NCBI RefSeq assembly: GCF_000384075.1
Contig: NZ_KB913025.1
Location: forward strand, 1,813,551 to 1,877,550
DNA: 64,000 bases
Origin: Methylovulum miyakonense HT12
Lineage (GTDB): Bacteria; Pseudomonadota; Gammaproteobacteria; Methylococcales; Methylomonadaceae
Reading direction: 5' to 3'
The notes beneath the pieces were generated by a model that was not told where the DNA came from, searched no databases, and saw nothing but the letters and a program-made list of their open reading frames with translations. Both the position numbers and the translations under genes were made by a program. Shown here one piece after another: positions 34,947 through 44,201 of this stretch (the stretch's first letter is position 1; every line of letters starts with the position of its first letter).

Positions 34947-35420
34947 ATGCAGCATACTAGCACTCAGGACACCCTTGTTGGACTTTTCGTCGCAGCGGGT
35001 ATTGCCGGACTGTTTTTTCTGAGCTTTCAAGTCAGTAACTTAAGTTCTTTCACCCAAAAAGAGACGTATACGGTGACCGCCCGGTTTGAGAATTCTGGCG
35101 GTTTAAAAGTTAAGTCGCCGGTATCGGCGGCAGGCGTCAAGATTGGCCAAGTCAGCAGCATCAGTTTTGATCCGAAGACGTACCAGTCGGTGGTGGTCAT
35201 GCAGATCGAAGCGCAGTACGACACCTTGCCTGACGACACCACCGCCAGCGTTTTCACCGCAGGCCTGTTGGGTGAACAATATGTCAGTTTGGATCCCGGC
35301 GGTTCCGACACGTTTTTGAAAAATAATGGCAGTATCGACATTACCCAACCCGCCATCATCCTAGAAAAGGCCATCGGACAGTTTTTGTTTAAAGCCGCAT
35401 CGGAAGAGAAAAGTGAGTAA
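34947..35420 (+). CDS. mlaD: MlaD MCE-domain substrate-binding protein
   Basis: 157 aa. One N-terminal transmembrane helix (LVGLFVAAGIAGLFFLSFQV) and one MCE domain (YTVTARFENSGGLKVKSPVS, AGVKIGQVSSISFDPKTYQS, AGLLGEQYVSLDPGG), forming the hexameric periplasmic ring of the Mla transporter. Start set at ATG 34947 behind TTTGGAGACAATTAAC; the longer reading from 34905 would overlap mlaE by 41 nt. The end ATG-free overlap with mlaB (8 nt) shows coupling. Confidence 0.93.
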   Translation: MQHTSTQDTLVGLFVAAGIAGLFFLSFQVSNLSSFTQKETYTVTARFENSGGLKVKSPVSAAGVKIGQVSSISFDPKTYQSVVVMQIEAQYDTLPDDTTASVFTAGLLGEQYVSLDPGGSDTFLKNNGSIDITQPAIILEKAIGQFLFKAASEEKSE

Positions 35421-35721
35421 GCTGCAAATTATTGAAGAAGAGGCGGGTTGTTTTGTCATAGATGGCGACCTGACTTTTACGACAATCGCCAAGGACACCC
35501 TAAAGTCCTGCGCTTTTTTAGCCTCGGCAAAAACAGTCACTATTGACTTAAGCCGTGTCCGTAATACCGATAGCGCCGGGCTTGCGCTGATGATTGAATT
35601 CATCAGGCAGGCGCAAAGCAACAGGACGTTCCTAAAATTCAGCAACATCCCCAAGCAGCTACTCAATATCGCCAAGCTTAGCGGATTGGACCAAACCCCT
35701 TATTTTAATGGTCAGCCCTAA
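35413..35721 (+). CDS. mlaB: MlaB STAS-domain protein
   Basis: 102 aa cytoplasmic STAS protein that binds MlaF and stabilises the Mla ATPase complex. The domain shows TVTIDLSRVRNTDSAGLALM, with the conserved DSAG loop, and NIPKQLLNIAKLSGLD. GTG start inside the mlaD end (8-nt overlap). In most proteobacteria mlaC lies between mlaD and mlaB; here it is missing. Confidence 0.85.
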   Translation: MSKLQIIEEEAGCFVIDGDLTFTTIAKDTLKSCAFLASAKTVTIDLSRVRNTDSAGLALMIEFIRQAQSNRTFLKFSNIPKQLLNIAKLSGLDQTPYFNGQP

Positions 35722-35727
35722 GGCTGA

Positions 35728-37032
<1,305 letters not shown>

Positions 37033-37042
37033 AGGTGGCCGC

Positions 37043-37669
37043 ATGTTGACGATAGCCGTATCCAAAGGCCGCATTTACGAAGAAGCCCTGCCGTTCTTGG
37101 CGGAAGCGGGCATCGTGCCGACCGATGACCCCGACAAATGCCGCAAACTCATCCTGCAAACCACGCGCCCCGATGTGCAACTGGTCATCATCCGCGCCAC
37201 CGACGTGCCCACCTTCGTCGAATACGGCGCGGCGGACTTAGGGATTGCCGGAAAAGACGTGTTGCTCGAACACGGCACGGAAGCTTTGTATGAACCGCTG
37301 GATTTGAACATCGCCCGTTGCCGCCTGATGACCGCCGCCCACAAAGACGCGCCGCCCATCACCGGACGTGTGCGTGTCGCCACCAAATACGTCAAAACCG
37401 CACAACGCTATTTCGCCAGCCTAGGCATACAAGCGGAAATCATCAAGCTTTACGGCTCGATGGAACTCGCCCCGCTGGTCGGTTTGGCGGATTGCATCGT
37501 GGACTTGGTCGATACTGGCAACACCTTAAAAGCCAATGACCTGGAGCCGCGTGAATTGATTATGAATATTAGTTCTAGGCTGGTGGTCAACAAAGCGGCG
37601 ATGAAAATGAAGAATGCTGCGATTGCGGAGTTGTTGGCGCAGTTTGAGCAGACGCTGGCGAAACGGTAA
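37043..37669 (+). CDS. hisG: ATP phosphoribosyltransferase, short form
   Basis: 208 aa. Catalyses the first step of histidine synthesis, joining PRPP to ATP. N-terminus [20 protein letters not shown]; substrate-binding [17 protein letters not shown] site [14 protein letters not shown]. It lacks the C-terminal regulatory ACT-like domain of long HisG, so it is the short form that needs HisZ as regulatory partner; hisZ is not in the window. Start at ATG 37043, behind AAAGGTGG, 10 nt after the murA stop; an upstream reading from 37022 overlaps murA. Confidence 0.93.
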   Translation: MLTIAVSKGRIYEEALPFLAEAGIVPTDDPDKCRKLILQTTRPDVQLVIIRATDVPTFVEYGAADLGIAGKDVLLEHGTEALYEPLDLNIARCRLMTAAHKDAPPITGRVRVATKYVKTAQRYFASLGIQAEIIKLYGSMELAPLVGLADCIVDLVDTGNTLKANDLEPRELIMNISSRLVVNKAAMKMKNAAIAELLAQFEQTLAKR

Positions 37670-37693
37670 AGCATTAATATGAGGTGAATTGTT

Positions 37694-37921
37694 ATGGTGA
37701 CTATAGAACTTGAAGATGAAACAGCATTGGTGCTTAACAAGCTGGCGAGTTATGAACACCTTCAACCTGAACAATTGATTAGGAAGTTACTGAACAGCTA
37801 CGCCGCATCAAGTAAAAAATCCGAGCTGTTAATTGATATTGTTAATGAGTTGCCGGATTTGCCATCGTTTAAAAATGATCCCTTAGCCATTCAAAACGAA
37901 ATGCGCAATGAGTGGAATTAA
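37694..37921 (+). CDS. Antitoxin of a VapBC-type pair
   Basis: 75 aa. The product is small and acidic with MVTIELEDETALVLNKLASY and YEHLQPEQLIRKLLNSYA, a plausible ribbon-helix-helix DNA-binding N-terminus and a C-terminal tail that would wrap the toxin. A good AGGTG precedes the ATG. It starts 24 nt after hisG and overlaps the toxin start by 14 nt. AT-rich compared with hisG and hisD, a sign of transfer. Class of antitoxin not certain. Confidence 0.75.
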   Translation: MVTIELEDETALVLNKLASYEHLQPEQLIRKLLNSYAASSKKSELLIDIVNELPDLPSFKNDPLAIQNEMRNEWN

Positions 37922-38279
37922 ATACTTGCTCGACACCAATGTCATTATCGGCATGTATCAAAAAACGCCTGCGGTACTGGCACTTTTGGCAGATAAAAAC
38001 ATAAATATTAACGAATGTGCCTATAGCTCCATCACAAAAATGGAATTGCTAAGTTTTCCTGCTATCACGGAATCAGAAATAGCGTCTATTAATAGCTTAT
38101 TGGATCGAATGCTATATCTAAACATTAGTGAAAAAATTGAAAAATTGGCTATCGCTTTTCGGCGTGTCCATAAAACCAAATTGCCTGATTCGATTATTGC
38201 AGCAACTGCTCAAGCTCTGAAAATTGAATTGCTGACGCTCGATAGAAAATTGGCAGCTAAAGTCAATCTAACTGACTAG
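37908..38279 (+). CDS. vapC: VapC-family PIN-domain toxin
   Basis: 123 aa Mg-dependent ribonuclease toxin. The four PIN acidic residues can be read: YLLDTNVIIGMY (about residue 9), SSITKMELLSFP (glutamate), KTKLPDSIIAATAQAL (aspartate) and IELLTLDRKLAAKV (aspartate). VapC toxins usually cut initiator tRNA or rRNA and are held inactive by the antitoxin encoded just before. Inserted between hisG and hisD, in the same direction. Confidence 0.88.
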   Translation: MSGIKYLLDTNVIIGMYQKTPAVLALLADKNININECAYSSITKMELLSFPAITESEIASINSLLDRMLYLNISEKIEKLAIAFRRVHKTKLPDSIIAATAQALKIELLTLDRKLAAKVNLTD

Positions 38280-38289
38280 CAAGTATCAC

Positions 38290-39501
38290 ATGCTGGAGTT
38301 TATTTTATTAAGATTTGCTTTTCTGCGAGTTGCTTTTGAACGGATAAGGTCACTTGTAGAAAAAAGAGCAAGGAATCATATTGTTGAATCTACTCTATTT
38401 GAATTGGGTTTTCCGCGAGATGATTTTGAGCGGATAAAAGTAATAGTAAAAGAAAATGATCCTCTCATTCCTACGGCATACTTGAAGTTTGATGATATTT
38501 ATTCCCTAGAACATTACATGTGTTGGAAAAGTGGGAAGCTAAACGTGTTGTTGGACAATAATATTTTTACCCGTTTAGTTTATCTTGCCAAAGGTTGTGA
38601 AATTAGAGGAAATGAAGAAGAAATTAAAGCTTATCGATTTTGCTGTGCCGCTATGTGTTTTTTTATATTGGGGAAATTTAACATAGAGGCAAATGTGCCT
38701 CTTTACGAAAGAGCTTCACAAAATACTCATGAAAATGCCATAAACGATTTGTATTATTTCAGAGTTGCAGATCATGTTGATGCAAGTGCTTATGCAAAGT
38801 TAGCTTTAGGTAGAGCAAATCGCTTTAGCGATGCAGAGATTGAGGATGCAAGAAAAACAATAGAAGGTAATCTCAAAAATCCAGAAGAATCCAATTTTAA
38901 AAAACAGCTTAATGATTGGAAGTTGTCATATGTGCAGCTATTGAAAATTGTCGAATTATCAAAACATAACGACCTAGAAAAAACTGACCAAATAAGAAAA
39001 TTCTTTGATTGGGTTATTCATGATTTTCGTTCTTCGACTGGCCCATTAATGTTTGCTTTATTATTTCTTAGCCCAAAAAAACCAGGAAAAATGATAAAAA
39101 ATATCAATACTAAAGATTTTCCTACTCTAATAAAAAATATAAAAAATGCTGCATGGGATTTGACTTATCTAGCTGAGTTACGGAAGCGATCTAAAAACCA
39201 GCCTGACGATACCATCTGGTTTTTCTGTTCACAAGATAAACTCTTGCAAAGGATAGAAAGATTGCTTCTTTTAAAAAAAGGTTACGAAATAGAAGCTGTA
39301 ATTCAAAATCTTATTGATGAGTTTTGGGGTAAAAGCAATGTACAAAAAGTCTATAAATACTATCAAATGCTTTCAGCACCTCTTAAATCAGAAACAAGAA
39401 GAGAGCACAATAAAAATGTACTATCTCAAACAGATAAAATGATTACAGATTTGGAAGCAACTATTGAAAGCATGATGCCAACTCAAAATCCTAGTATTTA
39501 A
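38290..39501 (+). CDS. AT-rich protein with PIN-like acidic motifs, function unknown
   Basis: 403 aa, family not recognised. It starts 10 nt after the toxin gene, so it probably shares its transcript. The sequence is very AT-rich and lysine-rich, unlike neighbours. Acidic positions resemble a PIN nuclease: LNVLLDNNIFTRLVYLA, NIEANVPLYERAS, NAAWDLTYLAELRKRS and TIWFFCSQDKLLQRIE. The spacing is wider than in VapC, with a helical insert between. No signal peptide. A nuclease or effector role is a hypothesis; a structure prediction would settle it. Confidence 0.6.
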   Translation: MLEFILLRFAFLRVAFERIRSLVEKRARNHIVESTLFELGFPRDDFERIKVIVKENDPLIPTAYLKFDDIYSLEHYMCWKSGKLNVLLDNNIFTRLVYLAKGCEIRGNEEEIKAYRFCCAAMCFFILGKFNIEANVPLYERASQNTHENAINDLYYFRVADHVDASAYAKLALGRANRFSDAEIEDARKTIEGNLKNPEESNFKKQLNDWKLSYVQLLKIVELSKHNDLEKTDQIRKFFDWVIHDFRSSTGPLMFALLFLSPKKPGKMIKNINTKDFPTLIKNIKNAAWDLTYLAELRKRSKNQPDDTIWFFCSQDKLLQRIERLLLLKKGYEIEAVIQNLIDEFWGKSNVQKVYKYYQMLSAPLKSETRREHNKNVLSQTDKMITDLEATIESMMPTQNPSI

Positions 39502-39538
39502 CACATTTGAACATTAATAACGCTATTCAATTAATATC

Positions 39539-40843
39539 ATGCCTCTCTTAGCTATTAAAAAACTCACCACCCAATCCCCAGACTTCAACCAACAATTAAC
39601 CCAACTGTTAGCCTGGGACGAAACCGACGACCTGGACATCCAAGAACGGGTCTTAGCCATCCTCGCCGATGTCCGCAAGAATGGCGATGAAGCCGTCATC
39701 AACTACACCAACCGCTTCGATCACCGCAGCATCAGCAATGCCAACGAACTGGAATTACCCAAAGCGACTTTGAAAGCCGCATGGGAAAATCTGCCAGCCG
39801 ACCAAGCCCAAGCGTTGCAAACCGCCGCCGAGCGTATCCGCGCCTATGCCGAGCATCAAAAAATGCAATCGTGGCAATATGAAGAAGCGGACGGTACGGT
39901 GTTGGGGCAAAAAATCACGCCGCTGGATAGCGTGGGTTTATATGTGCCGGGCGGTAAGGCGGCTTATCCGTCTTCGGTGTTGATGAACGCGATCCCTGCC
40001 AAAGTCGCAGGTGTGGCGGATTTGATTATGGTGGTGCCTACACCGAATGGCGAGACCAACGAATTGGTTTTGGCGGCGGCTTACATCGCTGGCGTAGACC
40101 GGGTGTTTAGCATCGGCGGTGCACAAGCGGTGGCGGCTTTGGCGTATGGCACGGCGACCATCCCGAAAGTCGCCAAAATCGTCGGTCCTGGCAATATCTA
40201 TGTCGCCACGGCGAAAAAGCTGGTGTTCGGGCAAGTCGGGATTGACATGATCGCCGGGCCATCAGAAATTTTGGTGATTTGTGACGGCCTTACCAACCCC
40301 GATTGGATTGCGATGGATTTGTTCTCGCAAGCCGAGCATGACGAAAATGCCCAGTCGATTTTGTTGAGCGATGACGCGGATTTTCTCGCCGCCGTTGAAG
40401 CCAGCATCCATAAACTGCTGCCGACCATGGAGCGCGCCGACATTATCCGCGCTTCTTTAAGCACACGCGGCGCATTGATCCACGTCGCCAACCTTGATGA
40501 AGCCGCAGAAGTCGCCAATAGTATCGCGCCGGAACATTTGGAATTGTCGGTGGCCAACCCTGAGAGTTTGTGCGAAAAAATCCGCCACGCCGGGGCGATT
40601 TTTATGGGCCGTTACACCGCCGAAGCCTTGGGTGATTATTGCGCCGGCCCCAACCATGTCTTGCCGACTTCCAGCACGGCGCGTTTTTCCTCGCCGCTGG
40701 GTGTGTACGATTTCCAAAAACGCACCAGTTTGATTAACTGCTCGGAATCCGGTGCGGATAAGCTCGGTAAAATCGCCTCGATATTGGCGCGGGGCGAGAG
40801 CCTGACCGCCCATGCCCGTTCGGCGGAATATCGGATTAAGTAA
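39539..40843 (+). CDS. hisD: Histidinol dehydrogenase
   Basis: 434 aa. Oxidises L-histidinol to L-histidine in two NAD-dependent steps, with zinc. Conserved: [89 protein letters not shown] and APEHLEL, with the zinc-binding and catalytic histidines in AEHDE and APEHLE, and [13 protein letters not shown]. Full length. Separated from hisG by the 1.8-kb AT-rich insertion; only AATAACGC precedes the ATG, a weak ribosome binding site that suggests coupling was lost. Confidence 0.95.
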   Translation: MPLLAIKKLTTQSPDFNQQLTQLLAWDETDDLDIQERVLAILADVRKNGDEAVINYTNRFDHRSISNANELELPKATLKAAWENLPADQAQALQTAAERIRAYAEHQKMQSWQYEEADGTVLGQKITPLDSVGLYVPGGKAAYPSSVLMNAIPAKVAGVADLIMVVPTPNGETNELVLAAAYIAGVDRVFSIGGAQAVAALAYGTATIPKVAKIVGPGNIYVATAKKLVFGQVGIDMIAGPSEILVICDGLTNPDWIAMDLFSQAEHDENAQSILLSDDADFLAAVEASIHKLLPTMERADIIRASLSTRGALIHVANLDEAAEVANSIAPEHLELSVANPESLCEKIRHAGAIFMGRYTAEALGDYCAGPNHVLPTSSTARFSSPLGVYDFQKRTSLINCSESGADKLGKIASILARGESLTAHARSAEYRIK

Positions 40844-40851
40844 GGGCATCC

Positions 40852-40880
40852 GTAGGGTGGGCAACGCTTTTCTGCCCACC
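40852..40880. repeat. REP-like palindrome after hisD
   Basis: CGTAGGGTGGGCAACGC and TGCCCACC pair as a hairpin. It is the same family as 2241-2331 and lies 9 nt after the hisD stop, where it could protect or end the transcript. Confidence 0.65.
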
Positions 40881-40949
40881 TTGTGCAACGCCGCTTGCAT
40901 TTGCCATGATGCCCGTTACCCTGTTTAAAAATACGAAGCCAAACACACT

Positions 40950-41037
40950 AAATAACAGACAAAACCACGAAAGACACGAAGGCCACGAAACATATCCTGT
41001 CAAATGTGGCTTGCTGGTGCTTCGTGGTTTTGTGCTT
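40950..41037. repeat. Inverted repeat before pmbA
   Basis: AAAACCACGAA near 40960-40985, with a nearby second copy of the CACGAA motif, pairs with TTCGTGGTTTT near 41020-41031. It occupies the hisD-pmbA gap; function unknown. Confidence 0.45.
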
Positions 41038-41097
41038 TAATGCCCACGGTACGCGGTGCGTACTTCACGCAACTTACTTGTCGAATAAGGACAACCT

Positions 41098-42429
41098 GTG
41101 CAACCACAAGAACAAATCAACGAATTAAAAAACCTTGTCCAAAACTTGTTGGATGAAGCCACTCGCCAAGGCGCGACCGCCGCCGAAGCGGGCTTGAGCC
41201 AAGAAAATGGCCTGTCGGTGTCGGTGCGCTTGGGCGATGTCGAGACCATCGAACACCATTGCGACCAAGGCTTAGGCATCACCGTCTATTTTGGGCAACG
41301 CAAAGGTTCGGCCAGCACCACCGATTTATCGCCCGAAGCGATTAAAGAAACTGTCAGCGCGGCGTGCAGCATCGCCCGTTACACCAGCGAAGACGAATAT
41401 GCGGGCTTGCCGGACAAAGCCTTGCTGCAAACGCAATTCCCGGATTTGGATGTCTACCATCCGTGGCAACTCAGTGCCGAACAAGCCATTGCCTTGGCGA
41501 TTGAATGCGAAGACGCGGCGCGTGGCTACCATCCTGAAATCAGCAATTCCGAAGGCGCGTCGGTCAACACCCACCAAGGCATCCGCGTGTTGGGCAACAC
41601 GTTGGGCTTTTTGCAAGGTTATGCCTCCACCCGCCATTCCTTAAGCTGTTCGGTGTTGGCGCAGCGTGGCGACAGTATGCAGCGCGATTATTGGTACACC
41701 GTCGCCCGCAACGCAAGTTTGCTGGAATCGGCGGTCAGCGTCGGCACCAAAGCGGGCGAGCGCACCGTGCGCCGTTTGGGGGCGCGGTCATTAAGCACCC
41801 GGCAATGCCCTGTCTTATATAGCGCGGAAATAGCCACCAGTTTGCTAGGTTCGTTCATCGGCTCGATCAGCGGCGGCAACTTATACCGTAAATCGTCGTT
41901 TTTATTGGACGCGCTGGGCGCGCCAATTTTCCCTGACTTTGTCCATATCCACGAACAGCCTTATTTGCCGGGTGCGTTGGGCAGTGCGGCTTATGATGGC
42001 GAAGGCGTGGCCACCCAAGCCCGTGATTTGGTCAGCGGCGGCGTGTTGCAAGGCTATGTGTTGGGCACTTATTCGGCGCGGAAACTGGGCTTGCAAAGCA
42101 CGGGCAATTCCGGCGGCGTGCATAACCTGACCATCACCCCCGGCGGGCATGATTTCAACGCCATGCTCCAACAATTGGGCACAGGCTTGTTGGTCACGGA
42201 ACTGATGGGGCAGGGCGTGAACATGGTCACGGGCGATTATTCTCGCGGCGCGGCGGGTTTCTGGGTGGAAAACGGCGTGATCCAATACCCGGTCGAAGAA
42301 ATCACCATCGCGGGCAATTTGAAAGACATGTTCAAGCAGATTGTCGCCATCGGCAATGATGTCGATTATCGTGGCAATATCCGCACCGGGTCGATATTGC
42401 TTGAGAAAATGTCGGTGGCCGGGGAATAA
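41098..42429 (+). CDS. pmbA: PmbA/TldE metalloprotease subunit
   Basis: 443 aa. Partner of TldD in a peptidase that trims leader peptides (microcin B17, PQQ-type peptides) and unfolded peptides. N-terminal ATRQGATAAEAGLSQENGLS and SVRLGDVETIEHHCDQGLGI, then the C-terminal metal-free half (LSTRQCPVLYSAEIATSLLG and GHDFNAMLQQLGTGLLVTEL). The catalytic zinc ligands are carried by TldD, not encoded here. GTG start with AAGGA 8 nt upstream. No partner gene in view. Confidence 0.93.
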   Translation: MQPQEQINELKNLVQNLLDEATRQGATAAEAGLSQENGLSVSVRLGDVETIEHHCDQGLGITVYFGQRKGSASTTDLSPEAIKETVSAACSIARYTSEDEYAGLPDKALLQTQFPDLDVYHPWQLSAEQAIALAIECEDAARGYHPEISNSEGASVNTHQGIRVLGNTLGFLQGYASTRHSLSCSVLAQRGDSMQRDYWYTVARNASLLESAVSVGTKAGERTVRRLGARSLSTRQCPVLYSAEIATSLLGSFIGSISGGNLYRKSSFLLDALGAPIFPDFVHIHEQPYLPGALGSAAYDGEGVATQARDLVSGGVLQGYVLGTYSARKLGLQSTGNSGGVHNLTITPGGHDFNAMLQQLGTGLLVTELMGQGVNMVTGDYSRGAAGFWVENGVIQYPVEEITIAGNLKDMFKQIVAIGNDVDYRGNIRTGSILLEKMSVAGE

Positions 42430-42734
42430 CTTTTCAAGGTTCGGAGCCAGCCAAGTCAGTGGGTTTGCCGTCCAAAACCACTTGGATGGGTGATGATGGA
42501 TACTTGCCTAGGTTTGTATTCCGTCCAGCCCAACCAATCCACGCCACGCCATTTTGATTCCTCTGATGCATTTAGCCACACCGTCTGTGGACGTTGTGCC
42601 GTGGAATTGAAGGGTTTCTGCTAGGCCGGACAGGTTCGCCGTCCCCCTGCTTTGACGTTGTGGCAACCTCTTGCCAAAACCTAGCCGCTCTACGCTCCAG
42701 GTTAACTTAAATCGTCCGGTGCATTTGCATCCCG
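42430..42734. other. Intergenic gap, nothing recognised
   Basis: About 305 nt between convergent genes pmbA and the efflux channel. I see no terminator hairpin with a T run and no ORF with support. Confidence 0.5.
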
Positions 42735-44201
42735 TCAGTTGTTTCCCTCCGATGCGCTGGCAGCTTCCCAACCGCCGCCCAAGGCTTTGTATAGCGCTAC
42801 CAGCGCGGTCGCCGTGTTGGTCTCGCTTTGGGCCAATTGGTTTTGGTCTTGCAACAGGCGCAATTCACTATCCAGCACCGTCAGGAAATCGGTCACCCCT
42901 TCCTGGTAGCGCAAATGGGCGAGTTTGCTGGCCTTTTCGCTGGCCTCTGCCGCCGAGGTCAGCAATGCATGCCGCGCCCGCTGCTGGTTGTAATTCACCA
43001 GTGCGTTTTCGGTTTCCTCCAAGGCGCCCAATACCGTTTGCCGGTATTGGGCAAGGCTGGCTTCGGCGTGGGCGTCGGCCGCCTTGATACGGGCATAGAC
43101 CCGGCCTAAATCCAAGGCCGCCCAACTGATTTTGGGACCCACTGAATAGCTGTCCGAACCTGCGCCCGTAAAGCTTGATAGGGTGCTGCCTTCCAGTGCG
43201 ATGGAACCCACAAACGACACGCGCGGGAATAGGTCGGCGGTGGCAATGCCGATACGTGCGGTAGAGGCGGCCAAGGCCCGTTCGGCGATGCGGATGTCGG
43301 GACGGCGCCGCAGCAATTCTGCGGGGCTGCCGATATGGATGGTCTTGGGGATTTCGGGCAACGGCAATGGCTGCGACAACTGGCTGGCCAACGCCCCCGG
43401 CAACTGCCCGGTGAGCACGCCTAGCCTATGGATGGCCTGGTCGATGGCGGACTGCAACAGCGGGACACTGGCCCGCGTGGAATCGAGCTGCGCCCTGGCC
43501 CTCGCGGTGTCCAACTCGGTGCCCCGGCCAATATCGAGTTTTACGCGGGTAATTTTGAAGGTTTCCGCTTGGTTTGCGATATTTTTCTGGGCCACCGCCA
43601 ACTGGTTCTGCAAGCCCCGTAATTCGAAATAATTCCTGGCGACCTCGGCGATCACGCTAACGCCAAGGTCGCGCAGGCTGGCTTCCTGCGCATCGGCCTC
43701 ATCACTGCTTGCTTCCACATCACGGCGCACACGGCCGAACAGGTCGAGTTCCCAAAACGCATCGAAGCCTGCGTTATAGAGTTTCAGCTCGCGCGGCACG
43801 AAATTACGGTTGTTCAACGCGCTGATGCTGCGTTTTTGCTCGGTGTAATTGCCATGGGACGTCACCGTCGGTGCCAAATTCAAGCCGGCTTCCAAGTACA
43901 TCGCCCGTGCTTCGCGCAGGTTGGCGCGGGCGGTCTGGAGGTCGTAATTATGTTGTACGGCCTGCCCGACCAGCACGTTCAATGCCTTATCCTTGAACAG
44001 CGTCCACCAGTCCCGTTCAACATCCCGTGCCGAGAACTCTGTATGTGCGGCGCGGGCGAAACGGTCTGGCGTATCAGTTTTTGGCGTCTGGTAGTCAGGG
44101 CCGACCGCGCAAGCGTCCAGTAACATCACGCACAGCGCCGCCAGCCCGAAAATTCTATACGGGTTGTGGGTAATGGCTAAGGCAAGGTCTTGCTTTTTCA
44201 T
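42735..44201 (-). CDS. Outer-membrane channel of the RND pump (NodT/OprM-type)
   Basis: 488 aa lipoprotein-type TolC homologue. N-terminus FGLAALCVMLLDACAVGPDY has a lipobox (LDAC) and the CAVGPDYQTP start typical of NodT-family factors. Long helical repeats follow, with QARLGIRTTDL-like region ERALAASTARIGIATADLFP and YQEGVTDFLTVLDSELRLLQ. It overlaps the pump gene by 4 nt and is the last of three genes. Confidence 0.92.
   Translation of the reverse strand: MKKQDLALAITHNPYRIFGLAALCVMLLDACAVGPDYQTPKTDTPDRFARAAHTEFSARDVERDWWTLFKDKALNVLVGQAVQHNYDLQTARANLREARAMYLEAGLNLAPTVTSHGNYTEQKRSISALNNRNFVPRELKLYNAGFDAFWELDLFGRVRRDVEASSDEADAQEASLRDLGVSVIAEVARNYFELRGLQNQLAVAQKNIANQAETFKITRVKLDIGRGTELDTARARAQLDSTRASVPLLQSAIDQAIHRLGVLTGQLPGALASQLSQPLPLPEIPKTIHIGSPAELLRRRPDIRIAERALAASTARIGIATADLFPRVSFVGSIALEGSTLSSFTGAGSDSYSVGPKISWAALDLGRVYARIKAADAHAEASLAQYRQTVLGALEETENALVNYNQQRARHALLTSAAEASEKASKLAHLRYQEGVTDFLTVLDSELRLLQDQNQLAQSETNTATALVALYKALGGGWEAASASEGNN

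Noticed and set aside
42508-42771. Minus-strand 87-aa ORF between pmbA and the efflux channel
   Set aside because: It overlaps the channel gene's 3' end and I recognise nothing in it; a transposase remnant was considered but not supported.
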